A stretch of 64,000 nt of DNA. It comes from Ahrensia sp. Its GTDB lineage: Bacteria > Pseudomonadota > Alphaproteobacteria > Rhizobiales > Rhizobiaceae. Below, one piece after another: positions 8,806 through 16,668 of the stretch; position 1 is the first letter of the stretch; each line of letters begins with the position of its first letter. The notes beneath the pieces are model-generated. The model searched no databases and had not been told where the DNA came from. It saw nothing but the letters and a program-made list of their open reading frames with translations. Both the position numbers and the translations under genes were made by a program. Location: contig PAKZ01000025.1 of the NCBI GenBank assembly GCA_002706335.1, positions 186,001 through 250,000 on the forward strand. The letters are read 5' to 3'.

Positions 8806-9636
8806 ATGAGTCACGATCGGGACACACCGAACCATCCCGTTACCAGCAGACTGGTCGATGCCGTACGGCAGATGCGGATCGCCGCCGCCGATCGAGGCGA
8901 CGTGGTGGTCGAACTGCGCGAGGCGACTCGCACGCGGCTGCAATTGCTGGCCGAAGACCTGCGGGAAGTTATCGCCGATATACCGGCCGATGACGAGCGC
9001 TTCGATTTCGCGCTGACCTCGGGCCTGCAGCCGCGTTTCTGGATCGACGCCACGGCGCATGTGATGATGGCGCCGGACCGGCGCACTTACCGTTTCGTAC
9101 GCGATACGCAACTTGGCCGCACGGTGCTGGCGGAATCCGACGACCGTGCTGTCGTCGTCGACCGGATTGTCGCCTATGTGGCTATGCGGATCCATGAGCG
9201 AGAGATCGCGCTTGCAGGCGAGGTGACCTCCTATCGCGAGACCGCAGCGCGGCCGCCGGCTGTGGCGGGGCGGAGCGAAGAGCCGACACGACGCGACGAC
9301 GGTCCGCTGGAGCGGATCAGCGAGGCGCTCGAAGCGTTGCGGCAGGAAGCCGCCCAGCGCGGCGGCGGCGAAAACCGGCCGGCGCCTGCCGCGCCGGAGC
9401 CTGCGAAACAAAAGGAAGAGCAGACGCCGGCAAAGCCCGCGCCCGTTGCGGAACGGGCTCAAGCGGCCGCGCCGGCACCCGTGGCCACATCTTCGCCTGC
9501 GCCGGCCGCCACACCGAAATCGGCATTGGGGCAGGCTCAGTCGATCGCCAATGCGGTCGTCTGGGTGCTGCTCGGCATGGTAATCGGGGCCGGCGCGCTG
9601 TTGCTCGCCTTTCAGAACCTGCTGGTTCAGCGCTAG
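8806..9636 (+). CDS. Conserved hypothetical with C-terminal membrane anchor
   Basis: 276 residues from ATG at 8806, chosen because GGAG lies six bases upstream (8796-8799); an in-frame ATG at 8779 lacks a ribosome site. Residues 1-150 form a compact globular domain (DDERFDFALTSGLQPRFWID, HVMMAPDRRTYRFVRDTQLG). Then comes a long Ala/Pro/Glu linker of about 90 residues and one C-terminal hydrophobic helix (ANAVVWVLLGMVIGAGALLL), so the protein is probably tail-anchored in the inner membrane with its domain in the cytoplasm. I do not recognise the family. Confidence 0.7.
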   Translation: MSHDRDTPNHPVTSRLVDAVRQMRIAAADRGDVVVELREATRTRLQLLAEDLREVIADIPADDERFDFALTSGLQPRFWIDATAHVMMAPDRRTYRFVRDTQLGRTVLAESDDRAVVVDRIVAYVAMRIHEREIALAGEVTSYRETAARPPAVAGRSEEPTRRDDGPLERISEALEALRQEAAQRGGGENRPAPAAPEPAKQKEEQTPAKPAPVAERAQAAAPAPVATSSPAPAATPKSALGQAQSIANAVVWVLLGMVIGAGALLLAFQNLLVQR

Positions 9637-9647
9637 CTGCAGCCCGG

Positions 9648-10028
9648 TCAGCGGGTAATCTCTTTGTAGACGATCCAGCCGATCAGAGCCGCGAAGGCGA
9701 TCCAGATCAGCACCACCGCGACGGCGGCAGCGCGGCTTGTCGGCCGTTGCAACAGCTCCGCGGCGCGGTTGCGGCAGTCCTCGATCACATCCGCGGGGAT
9801 CAGGCTCATGGCGATCCACAGGCCGAGCGGGACCAGCAGAATATCGTCGAGATAGCCGATGACCGGAATGAAGTCCGGGATCATGTCGACGGGCGACAGC
9901 GCATAGGCCACGACCATGGCGGCGAAGGCCTTTGCGTACCAGGGCGTCCGCGGATCGCGTGCGGCCAGATAGAGCGCGAGGGTGTCGCGCTTGAGGGCTG
10001 TGGCCCAGCGTTTGAGGCGATCCATCAT
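9648..10028 (-). CDS. YkvA family (DUF1232) membrane protein
   Basis: 126 residues. The DUF1232 core is plain: LYLAARDPRTPWYAKAFAAM, then AYALSPVDMIPDFIPVIGYL and DDILLVPLGLWIA, a conserved hydrophobic hairpin with the SPVDMIPDFIP signature. A second helix, AVAVVLIWIAFAALIGWIVY, is at the C-terminus. The function is unproven; YkvA proteins are small inner-membrane proteins. It follows the metallophosphoesterase gene on the same strand with a 34-base gap, so the two may share a transcript. Confidence 0.88.
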   Translation of the reverse strand: MMDRLKRWATALKRDTLALYLAARDPRTPWYAKAFAAMVVAYALSPVDMIPDFIPVIGYLDDILLVPLGLWIAMSLIPADVIEDCRNRAAELLQRPTSRAAAVAVVLIWIAFAALIGWIVYKEITR

Positions 10029-10062
10029 CGGGACAGGTTAGCGGAAACGGGCGAGGCCGGCT

Positions 10063-10971
10063 TCAGCCATAAAGCTCCCGGCAGTCGGTGACCGAGACGC
10101 CGCCGATCTTGCCGGTCAGGGACATTTCCTCCAAACGGCAGCGCCAGCATCCTTTCTCGCCCTCGACCGTGAACAGGTTGAAGGCCGCAGCCGGCTTGCG
10201 TCCGCCGGGCGTTTCGCCTGCCGCCGGGACGCCGATGACGGGAACGACGGCTCCGTCGGGGCCGGCAATCTCGTGTCGCTGCGGCAGATGGGTATGACCG
10301 TGCAGGACCAGTTCGGCGCCGTGCTCGCGGATCACCGACTGGAACAGCCGGATGCCGTAGAGGCGCTTTTGCGGCGTGGCGGCGTTGCGCACCGGCGGGT
10401 GATGGATCAGCACGACCCGGAACAGCTTGTCGTCATCGGCCTTGCGCAGGAGGTCGGCCAGACCGTTGGCCTGGCGGCGCGAAAAGATGCCTGAGGCGAA
10501 GAAGGGTGCCGTTGCGACCGCGCTGTTGACGCCGATCACGGCAAGCGGCCCGCGCCGCCTGAGAAAGGGAAAGCCGTTGCTCGTCACCGGCGTATCGGGC
10601 GCTTCGGTCGTCATGTTGTCGCGCCATGCGGCCGCGGCCTTGGAGAGTGCGCCTGGCACATAGGCGTCATGATTGCCCGGGACGACGCTGACGTCGCTGT
10701 CGGCTCCGAGGCTTCGCAACCACAGCGCCGCATTGGCGATTTCGGCATCGAGGGCGAGATTGGTCAGGTCGCCCGTGACGGCGATGTGATCGGGCGTGCC
10801 GGCCTTCATCGCGTTGACCAGCCGGACCAGCGTGTCGCTGTCCATATGGGCGGCGCGGTTGCGCTTCCAGTTGATGTAGCCGGTGATGCGTTTCGACAGC
10901 AGGTCTATCGAGCGCACGCCGGGAAGGGGGCTCATGTGGATGTCGGAAATATGCGCAAGTTTGTAACTCAT
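10063..10971 (-). CDS. Calcineurin-like metallophosphoesterase
   Basis: 302 residues. All five metal-binding blocks of the family are visible: HISDIHMS near residue 7, VTGDLTN near 65, VPGNHDAY near 97, LIHHPP near 190 and LHGHTHLPQ near 228. Such enzymes cleave phosphomonoesters or diesters (cyclic nucleotides, lipids) with two metal ions. There is no signal peptide, so it is cytosolic or peripheral. It is probably first in a two-gene unit with the YkvA protein and diverges from the NUDIX gene at 11034. Confidence 0.9.
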   Translation of the reverse strand: MSYKLAHISDIHMSPLPGVRSIDLLSKRITGYINWKRNRAAHMDSDTLVRLVNAMKAGTPDHIAVTGDLTNLALDAEIANAALWLRSLGADSDVSVVPGNHDAYVPGALSKAAAAWRDNMTTEAPDTPVTSNGFPFLRRRGPLAVIGVNSAVATAPFFASGIFSRRQANGLADLLRKADDDKLFRVVLIHHPPVRNAATPQKRLYGIRLFQSVIREHGAELVLHGHTHLPQRHEIAGPDGAVVPVIGVPAAGETPGGRKPAAAFNLFTVEGEKGCWRCRLEEMSLTGKIGGVSVTDCRELYG

Positions 10972-11033
10972 AGCTCTTTCGTAAGGCAGGCTCGCCGGAT
11001 TTCAACTGCGGAAGGAGTGAAACGGACGGATAT

Positions 11034-11489
11034 ATGCCCGATCTGAAAACGCGCCTGTTCCACACATGGTTCCTGCTGACAAGGCCGATGACGCTCGGCG
11101 TCAGGGCGCTCGCCTTCGACGCGGAAGGGCGGATCCTGCTTGTCCGGCATACCTATATCCGCGGCTGGCATCTGCCGGGCGGCGGGGTGGAGAGCGGGCA
11201 GACGATGGTGGACGCGCTGGCGCGCGAGCTGCGCGAAGAGGCCAATGTGAAGTTCGGCCACCCGCCGCAGCTGCGCTCGGTCCATCTGAACACGCGCGTC
11301 ACCAAGCGCGACCATGTGGCCGTCTATCTGTGCGAGAATGTGCGCCAGGTCGCGCCGAAGGAGCGCGACATGGAGATCGAGGAAGCTCGTTTCTTCAGGC
11401 TCGACGACTTGCCGGAGACAATCGCCGCGTCAACGGCGACGCGCATCGGCGAGTTCAACAACGGTACCGCCGCCGACCCCTTCTGGTGA
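11034..11489 (+). CDS. NUDIX hydrolase
   Basis: 151 residues. The NUDIX box runs from the GGG at LPGGGVESGQ through ARELREEANV: the R-E-L-x-E-E metal-binding core is intact, while the upstream Glu of the consensus is Gln and the last Gly is Asn. Family members hydrolyse a nucleoside diphosphate linked to another group; the substrate is not predictable. Its last 60 bases overlap the convergent glutathionyl-hydroquinone reductase gene. Confidence 0.88.
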   Translation: MPDLKTRLFHTWFLLTRPMTLGVRALAFDAEGRILLVRHTYIRGWHLPGGGVESGQTMVDALARELREEANVKFGHPPQLRSVHLNTRVTKRDHVAVYLCENVRQVAPKERDMEIEEARFFRLDDLPETIAASTATRIGEFNNGTAADPFW

Positions 11490-12470
11490 CGCGTCGAAAC
11501 GGTCGCGGTCATGCGGGGCCCCGTAGTCGATATCGGGTCCGGCCGGGACGATGCGGGTCGGATTGATGGTTTCGTGGCTGCCGTAATAGTGGTGCTTGAT
11601 GTGATGCAGGTCGACCGTCTCCGCAACGCCCGGCACCTGGTAGAGGTCGCGGGTGTAGTTGGAGATATTCGGATAGTCGGCAATGCGGCGGATGTTGCAT
11701 TTGAAATGGCCGACATAGACCGGGTCGAAGCGGACCAGCGTGGTAAAGAGACGCCAATCGGCCTCGGTCAGCCGGTCGCCGACGAGATAGCGCTGGCGCG
11801 ACAGGCGATCCTCGATCTTGTCGAGCGCCGAAAAGACGTCGGCAACGGCCTCGTCATAGGCTTCCTGCGTTGTCGCGAAGCCGGAGCGATAGACGCCGTT
11901 GTTGACGTTCGGATAGACAAGATCGTTGATCGCATCGATCTCGCCGCGCAGTTCCTCGGGATAGAAATCGGTCTCATCGCCGGTCAGGCCGTTGAAGGCC
12001 GTGTTGAACATGCGGATGATTTCCGAGGATTCGTTGGAGACGATCGTCTCGCGCTTCTTGTCCCAGACGATCGGGACCGTGACGCGCCCGGTATAGTCGG
12101 ACTTGGCGCGCGTGTAGATATCGCGCAGGAAGTCGGATCCGAAAAGCGGGTCGCCGGTCGAGCCCGTTGCCTGGTCGAAGGTCCAGCCATCGGACCCCAT
12201 GAAGTGGGAGACCACGGAAACGGGGATGATATCCTCAAGCTTCTTGAGCTTGCGGAAGACCAGGGTGCGATGCGCCCAGGGGCAGGCGAGCGACACATAG
12301 AGATGATACCGGTCACGCTCTGCCTTGAAGCCTCCTTCGCCGCTCGGACCCGGCTCGCCGTCGGCGGTGATCCAGTTGCGGAAACTCGATTCCTTGCGTT
12401 CGAAGCGGCCGCCGGTCGAATCCGTATCGTACCACTTGTCCTGCCATTTTCCGTCTACGAGAAGGCCCAT
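11430..12470 (-). CDS. yqjG: Glutathionyl-hydroquinone reductase (Xi-class GST)
   Basis: 346 residues. The Xi-class signature is complete: an N-terminal loop with DGKWQDKWYDTDSTGGRFER, catalytic Cys in SLACPWAHRT near residue 64, and ESSEIIRMFNTAFN in the thioredoxin-like half; the helical half has NNGVYRSGFATTQEAYDEAV and GDRLTEADWRLFTTLVRFDP. It reduces glutathionyl-hydroquinones to hydroquinones plus GSSG in the cytosol. The C-terminal tail is a little longer than usual, and this extra tail produces the 60-base overlap with the NUDIX gene. Confidence 0.94.
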   Translation of the reverse strand: MGLLVDGKWQDKWYDTDSTGGRFERKESSFRNWITADGEPGPSGEGGFKAERDRYHLYVSLACPWAHRTLVFRKLKKLEDIIPVSVVSHFMGSDGWTFDQATGSTGDPLFGSDFLRDIYTRAKSDYTGRVTVPIVWDKKRETIVSNESSEIIRMFNTAFNGLTGDETDFYPEELRGEIDAINDLVYPNVNNGVYRSGFATTQEAYDEAVADVFSALDKIEDRLSRQRYLVGDRLTEADWRLFTTLVRFDPVYVGHFKCNIRRIADYPNISNYTRDLYQVPGVAETVDLHHIKHHYYGSHETINPTRIVPAGPDIDYGAPHDRDRFDASPEGVGGGTVVELADARRR

Positions 12471-12790
12471 CGTTCAAATCTCCTGTCGTTTGTGTCTCAC
12501 ATAAGCGAACGCGTGGACGGCGGCAGGGTTCAATCTTGAAACAGTGCGTAACCGACAGACCTGCCCGCGCGCTTCAAGCTGAAGAGTATGCAAATTGCGT
12601 CTTCAGCGGCGAGTTTCGAAAGATCTGGATCGTGAACAAACAAAAACCGATGGACCGGGGGGCGCGGTGGTGCTAGGCGGCGTGGATGAACACCGAAGGC
12701 AAGGCTTTTTCGCTGCGACGATGAACCGGGACGGGTTGGCCGTGACCGGCCGTTTCCGCTATTTCCTCGTCTCATCTGCCTGGTGTTAAC
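12471..12790. other. 320-base gap with no supported gene
   Basis: The stretch lies between the start of the hydroquinone reductase gene (minus) and the GNAT gene (plus), so it must carry both promoters. Short open frames exist on both strands, but none has a recognisable domain or a good ribosome site. I see no clear terminator or palindrome. Confidence 0.5.
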
Positions 12791-13315
12791 ATGACCGCCT
12801 TCACCATTGTGTCCGAAACGGGCATTCACGCATCCGCCATCGACGATCTTCACGCCGAAGCCTTCGGGCCGGGGCGCTACTCGCGCGCGGCGTTTCGCGT
12901 GCGCGAGCAAGGACCGCACGATCCGGCTCTGTCCTTTGTCGCGCTGGCCGAGGATGGCGAAACGCTTCTCGGCTCTGTGCGGCTGACCTGGGTGGAGACT
13001 GACCGGAGCCATGAACGCGGCCTGCTGCTCGGGCCGCTGGCCGTGCTGGAGGAACTGAAGGGCAAGGGGATCGGCAAGGCGCTGATGCGCAAGGCGGTCG
13101 GCGCGGCGCGCGATAGCGGCGCTCCCTATATCGTGCTGGTCGGCGACAAGCCCTATTACTGGCCCTTCGGCTTCGAGACCGCGCCGCGCGGACTGATCTC
13201 CATGCCGGGACCGGTCGATCCGGCGCGGCTGCTGATCTGCTCGCTTCAGCCCGATATCGTCGAGCGGATGGGCGGGATGGTGCGTTGGACCGGAGAACCG
13301 GCCCCGACGCTTTGA
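12791..13315 (+). CDS. GNAT family N-acetyltransferase (YhbS-like)
   Basis: 174 residues. The acetyl-CoA-binding motif A is clear: GLLLGPLAVLEELKGKGIGKALMRKAV, with the Q/R-x-x-G-x-G/A pyrophosphate loop seen as K-G-K-G-I-G-K-A. The C-terminal part GDKPYYWPFGFETA matches the YhbS/PA4866-like branch. Acceptor unknown. The gene is followed closely by the convergent small ORF at 13325. Confidence 0.87.
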   Translation: MTAFTIVSETGIHASAIDDLHAEAFGPGRYSRAAFRVREQGPHDPALSFVALAEDGETLLGSVRLTWVETDRSHERGLLLGPLAVLEELKGKGIGKALMRKAVGAARDSGAPYIVLVGDKPYYWPFGFETAPRGLISMPGPVDPARLLICSLQPDIVERMGGMVRWTGEPAPTL

Positions 13316-13324
13316 GCGCAGCGA

Positions 13325-13543
13325 TCAGTAGCGGCGATATGCCGTGTGCATCCACTGCATGCCGAGTTCGCTCGCGAAGGCGGCGGGGTTGGTGAGGAGC
13401 ATCTCCTCCCAGGCTGCGTAGCGGTCCTCCGCGTCCTGCGGGGGAAGAGGCCGGCGCGGTCTTGGCCGGATGAATGCAGAAAGCCGGCTGAACAGGGCGA
13501 AGGCGGGGAAGCGGAAAGCGGGGAGAAAGCCTTGCAGGGTCAT
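13325..13543 (-). CDS. Small hypothetical protein
   Basis: 72 residues, with a hydrophobic N-terminus (FLPAFRFPAFALFSRLSAFI) and a polar C-terminus ending AWEEMLLTNPAAFASELGMQ plus ten residues. It fills the space between the GNAT gene and the divergent LysR gene, and its start lies 94 bases from the LysR ATG, so it may be the LysR target. No family is recognised; a spurious ORF cannot be excluded. Confidence 0.5.
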   Translation of the reverse strand: MTLQGFLPAFRFPAFALFSRLSAFIRPRPRRPLPPQDAEDRYAAWEEMLLTNPAAFASELGMQWMHTAYRRY

Positions 13544-13636
13544 GGCGGTACACTCCGGCGATGCTTGATTGACACCAAGATTACGTAGCGTCGCTTTGTG
13601 CTGGTAGATTGCCCGGCGTTGTGCTGTTCTTCAAAA

Positions 13637-14521
13637 ATGAAGAACTGGTCGGATGTCAGAGTGTTTCTTGCCGTCTTGCGGAACGGATCGACATTGGCTG
13701 CGTCGCGCAAGCTGGGCATGTCGCAGCCGACCGTGGCGCGGCGCATCGAGGTTCTGGAACACGAGACCGGGCTGATCCTGTTCGAGCGGGACAATCGCGG
13801 TTTCCAGCCCACCGAGGCGGGACTGGCGCTCAGGCCTCTGGCCGAAGGACTGGAGGCCTCGGCGCTGGAATTGGCGGAGAAGGCGAAGGAACTGGCGCGG
13901 CCGCGCCCGATCCGGATCACCGCCTATCCGGCCAATTTCTCGCCGCGCATGACGCAGATCCTCAGCGACTATTCGGCACTGCATCCGAAAACGCGGTTCG
14001 AAATGATCCCGAGCGTTCTGCCGCTGGACCTTGCGGCAGGCGAAGCCGACATCGCCCTTCGCATCGTGATGAGCGAAACGGATCCGACCTTGATCCGCCG
14101 GAAGATCAGCACGGCGCGTTTCACGCTTTTCGGCGCGCCGAGCTATGCGGAGAAGCGAGGGCTTCCGGCTACGCCGGACAATCTGGACGGTCACTCATTC
14201 GTGACCTATCAGCGCGACGGCCTGTTTTCCCGGCATCATGACTGGCTGATCCGCCGCCTGGCGCCCGGGCAGATCATCATGTCGTTTGCCGAAGCGGAAC
14301 TGCTGGCCGCCGCCATCAGGGCGGGGCGGGGCCTTGGGATCATGAATCTCAAGCTTGCCGAACCGGACGAGAAAGCGGGACGACTGATCCGCTGCTTCGA
14401 GCCGCCGGAGGGCCTGTCCGCCGAGCACCTGATGCTGATCTCGCCCAAAGCCTATAAGCGCGCGGAGGTGAAGGAATTCACCAAATTCTTCGCGCCGCGC
14501 TATGCGACGATCTTCAAATGA
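13637..14521 (+). CDS. LysR-type transcriptional regulator
   Basis: 294 residues from ATG at 13637. The open frame goes 39 bases further up to 13598, but family members start at M-K-N-W-S/D. The N-terminal winged helix-turn-helix is NWSDVRVFLAVLRNGSTLAA and SRKLGMSQPTVARRIEVLEH; the C-terminal part is a substrate-binding domain (IRITAYPANFSPRM, EADIALRIVMSETDPTLIRR). Such regulators usually control a divergent neighbour, here the small ORF at 13325-13543. The inducer is unknown. Confidence 0.9.
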   Translation: MKNWSDVRVFLAVLRNGSTLAASRKLGMSQPTVARRIEVLEHETGLILFERDNRGFQPTEAGLALRPLAEGLEASALELAEKAKELARPRPIRITAYPANFSPRMTQILSDYSALHPKTRFEMIPSVLPLDLAAGEADIALRIVMSETDPTLIRRKISTARFTLFGAPSYAEKRGLPATPDNLDGHSFVTYQRDGLFSRHHDWLIRRLAPGQIIMSFAEAELLAAAIRAGRGLGIMNLKLAEPDEKAGRLIRCFEPPEGLSAEHLMLISPKAYKRAEVKEFTKFFAPRYATIFK

Positions 14522-14528
14522 AGAGTGG

Positions 14529-15350
14529 CTAGTTCCAGTTCGCCGGATCGAGCCTGAACAGGCTCGCCAACTGCTCGTAGACTTCCGGCTCCTCGCGTCT
14601 CATTTCTGACGGTTTTTCGAAGAAGACCTCGACCGCGACGGCGAAAAACTCGACATGGCTGGTCGCGCCATAGGCGTCGAACAGGGTCTTGTGGCCGCGG
14701 TCGACGTGGCGGACATGCCTGTCGAATGCCTCGACGAAGGCATGTTCCCAGTCGCGGAAACTCTGTCCCTTGCTCAGGACGGGGATGGCGTTGGTTTGGC
14801 CTGACAGGTCGTCCACTTGATGGGCGAATTCGTGAAAGACGACATTGTAGCCGTCATGGGTGTCGGCAGCGCCGTCCTCCACGTCGGTCCATGAGAGAAC
14901 GACCGGGCCGCGCGACCAGCTCTCGCCGAGGCGGGCGGTTTGCCGTTCCGTGACAACGTAGCCGTTCTGTTCGCTGCGTCGAGACGTGAAGGCGTCGGGA
15001 TAGATGAGGATCGTGTATAGGTTGCGGTACCAGGTGTCGGTGTTGACGACGAGCAGGCAGGCTTGCGCCGCAATCGACAGGCGCATCTCCTCTGTCACCT
15101 CGAGGCCGTTGCAGCCGATGAAGCGGATCTGGTCGAGGAAGAGGGCGATCTTGCCGTCGAGCTTCCGGCGCAGCTCCGGCGGGAGGCGGCGGGTGAGGGG
15201 CACGGATTTTTCGATGAGGGCGCGCTGAGCATCGGACAGTTCCGAGGCGAGAAGCCGCTTGCGCCGCTGTCGCTTCGACCATGCCCGTAAGGCGTAGGCG
15301 CTCGCGCCGAGAACGACGAGCAGGAGGAGGATAATCTGGCCGGTCGACAC
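14529..15350 (-). CDS. mtfA: MtfA-like zinc peptidase (M90 family)
   Basis: 273 residues, GTG start. One N-terminal membrane helix (QIILLLLVVLGASAYALRAW) precedes the M90 core. The zinc motif is HEFAHQVDD (H-E-x-x-H) near residue 174, and the third ligand region is ATSHVEFFAVAVEVFFEKP with a conserved Glu. In E. coli MtfA binds and inactivates the repressor Mlc, thereby affecting glucose uptake; rhizobial homologues are membrane-anchored and their target is unknown. The 3' end converges on the LysR gene with seven bases between the stops. Confidence 0.9.
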   Translation of the reverse strand: MSTGQIILLLLVVLGASAYALRAWSKRQRRKRLLASELSDAQRALIEKSVPLTRRLPPELRRKLDGKIALFLDQIRFIGCNGLEVTEEMRLSIAAQACLLVVNTDTWYRNLYTILIYPDAFTSRRSEQNGYVVTERQTARLGESWSRGPVVLSWTDVEDGAADTHDGYNVVFHEFAHQVDDLSGQTNAIPVLSKGQSFRDWEHAFVEAFDRHVRHVDRGHKTLFDAYGATSHVEFFAVAVEVFFEKPSEMRREEPEVYEQLASLFRLDPANWN

Positions 15351-15583
15351 GGGTTTCTGACGCGCTCCGATGACAGTTCGGGACAGTCTATGTGGTATCC
15401 GTCAGGGAGGATTGCGAGGCGAGGGAGGTGCCCTGCTTTTATAAGCCTGCAGCCGATCCGGATTACGGCGTTTTCATCCAGTATCTCGCCGCGGCGCGTT
15501 TCATGTTCTTCGGCGATTTTCAATCAGGGTCGGAATGGCAGGGCGATCGCGAGATCGGCGCGCTACAGCCGCGCCCATCAAGG

Positions 15584-16414
15584 CTATTCCGCGTCGGCTT
15601 TCCCGAGATCCCTGCGGAGAATGGACTTCAACTTCTGTTCGCTACTCCACTTCATGCGGCCCTTGTCAGGGTATTGGAGGCGCGGGTTTGTGAACTGACC
15701 CTGATGACAGACATTGCGAAACGAATGCATTTCCACCGGTTCATCTGCCAGACAGTTCCCGATGGCGATCGGCCCGGTCATATCGAACACGCTGCCAAGC
15801 TTTCCCGCGTCAATATTGTCGCGCAGAAAGCTTTCCAGGCGCTCGAAAACGGGATTGTCCGGAGCGCTGGCAAGCAGGAAGTTGGTTACTTCGCCGCTGC
15901 GATCAAAGATGAAAAAGTGTTCGTCGTTCTCGCGTATGAATCTCTCGGGCGGCCACACAAAATTCGCGTCCATGTCCAGATAGACGCCGCCATGTTTCAG
16001 TAGGACGAGTATCCTCCAGAAATCTGCTCGGGCGGCGCCGATCTGAAGCTTGGCGAAAGCCGCCGCGGTTTCCGGAGAACAGTTTTCCTCTACGAACCGA
16101 TCCATTTCCTCATCGTTGTGGAAACGATATTCGAAGGTTGGCGCCATTAGGCGGTTCATCAGGAAAGACGCGTAGACGGCCAGGGTCACGCGATCGGTGT
16201 AGTTCGTCTGCCAGACTATGCGGGGAATCGAGCGGCTGGATTTCGACCGAAAGATTGCCGGCGCATGATGGGGGAGAGTATAGCGTTTGGATGGGCGAAA
16301 AAGGTGGTGAAGAAGAAAGAGCGGCCGCAATGCGTTGGCCGAATATTTGATCGTCCTGCTGGCGACGAGGCGGATGAAGTATCCCGCGTGGAACTCTTCC
16401 TCGATTCTGATCAC
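15584..16414 (-). CDS. Family-32-like glycosyltransferase (OCH1/capsular type)
   Basis: 276 residues. The core matches glycosyltransferases with the DXD sugar-binding motif: IPRIVWQTNYTDRV, FEYRFHNDEEMDRFVEENC, then KLQIGAARADFWRILVLLKH and GGVYLDMDANF, where D-M-D is the DXD metal site. It would transfer a sugar from a nucleotide donor to a surface glycan. The only plausible start is GTG at 16412-16414. It is isolated, with 233 and 254 bases of non-coding DNA on either side and codon use that looks less GC-rich than its neighbours, which suggests acquisition as a single gene. Confidence 0.8.
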   Translation of the reverse strand: MIRIEEEFHAGYFIRLVASRTIKYSANALRPLFLLHHLFRPSKRYTLPHHAPAIFRSKSSRSIPRIVWQTNYTDRVTLAVYASFLMNRLMAPTFEYRFHNDEEMDRFVEENCSPETAAAFAKLQIGAARADFWRILVLLKHGGVYLDMDANFVWPPERFIRENDEHFFIFDRSGEVTNFLLASAPDNPVFERLESFLRDNIDAGKLGSVFDMTGPIAIGNCLADEPVEMHSFRNVCHQGQFTNPRLQYPDKGRMKWSSEQKLKSILRRDLGKADAE

Positions 16415-16668
16415 TGTACCTATTCCAACTTAAAACCGGTTTCGTATGCCGGGCGGCAGGGGAAAGCCGCTCGATATCTCGCCACATGCGCTACGGCTGC
16501 GCTATCCGGCCCGGCCACAATTCCGGTTGCCGACTGGTTGTCAACAGCAACTCGGCGTTCTTCGCGCAAAGCGACGCCTGAACTTCCGAGATCCTTCGGA
16601 TTGCAGTGTGAATTCGCCATCTCGGCGATACGTCATATGCGATGTTACGAGGAGAGATTCCTCGCTCT

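Noticed and set aside
15392-16003. 203-codon plus-strand frame opposite the glycosyltransferase
   Set aside because: The minus-strand frame carries the DXD glycosyltransferase motif; this one has none.
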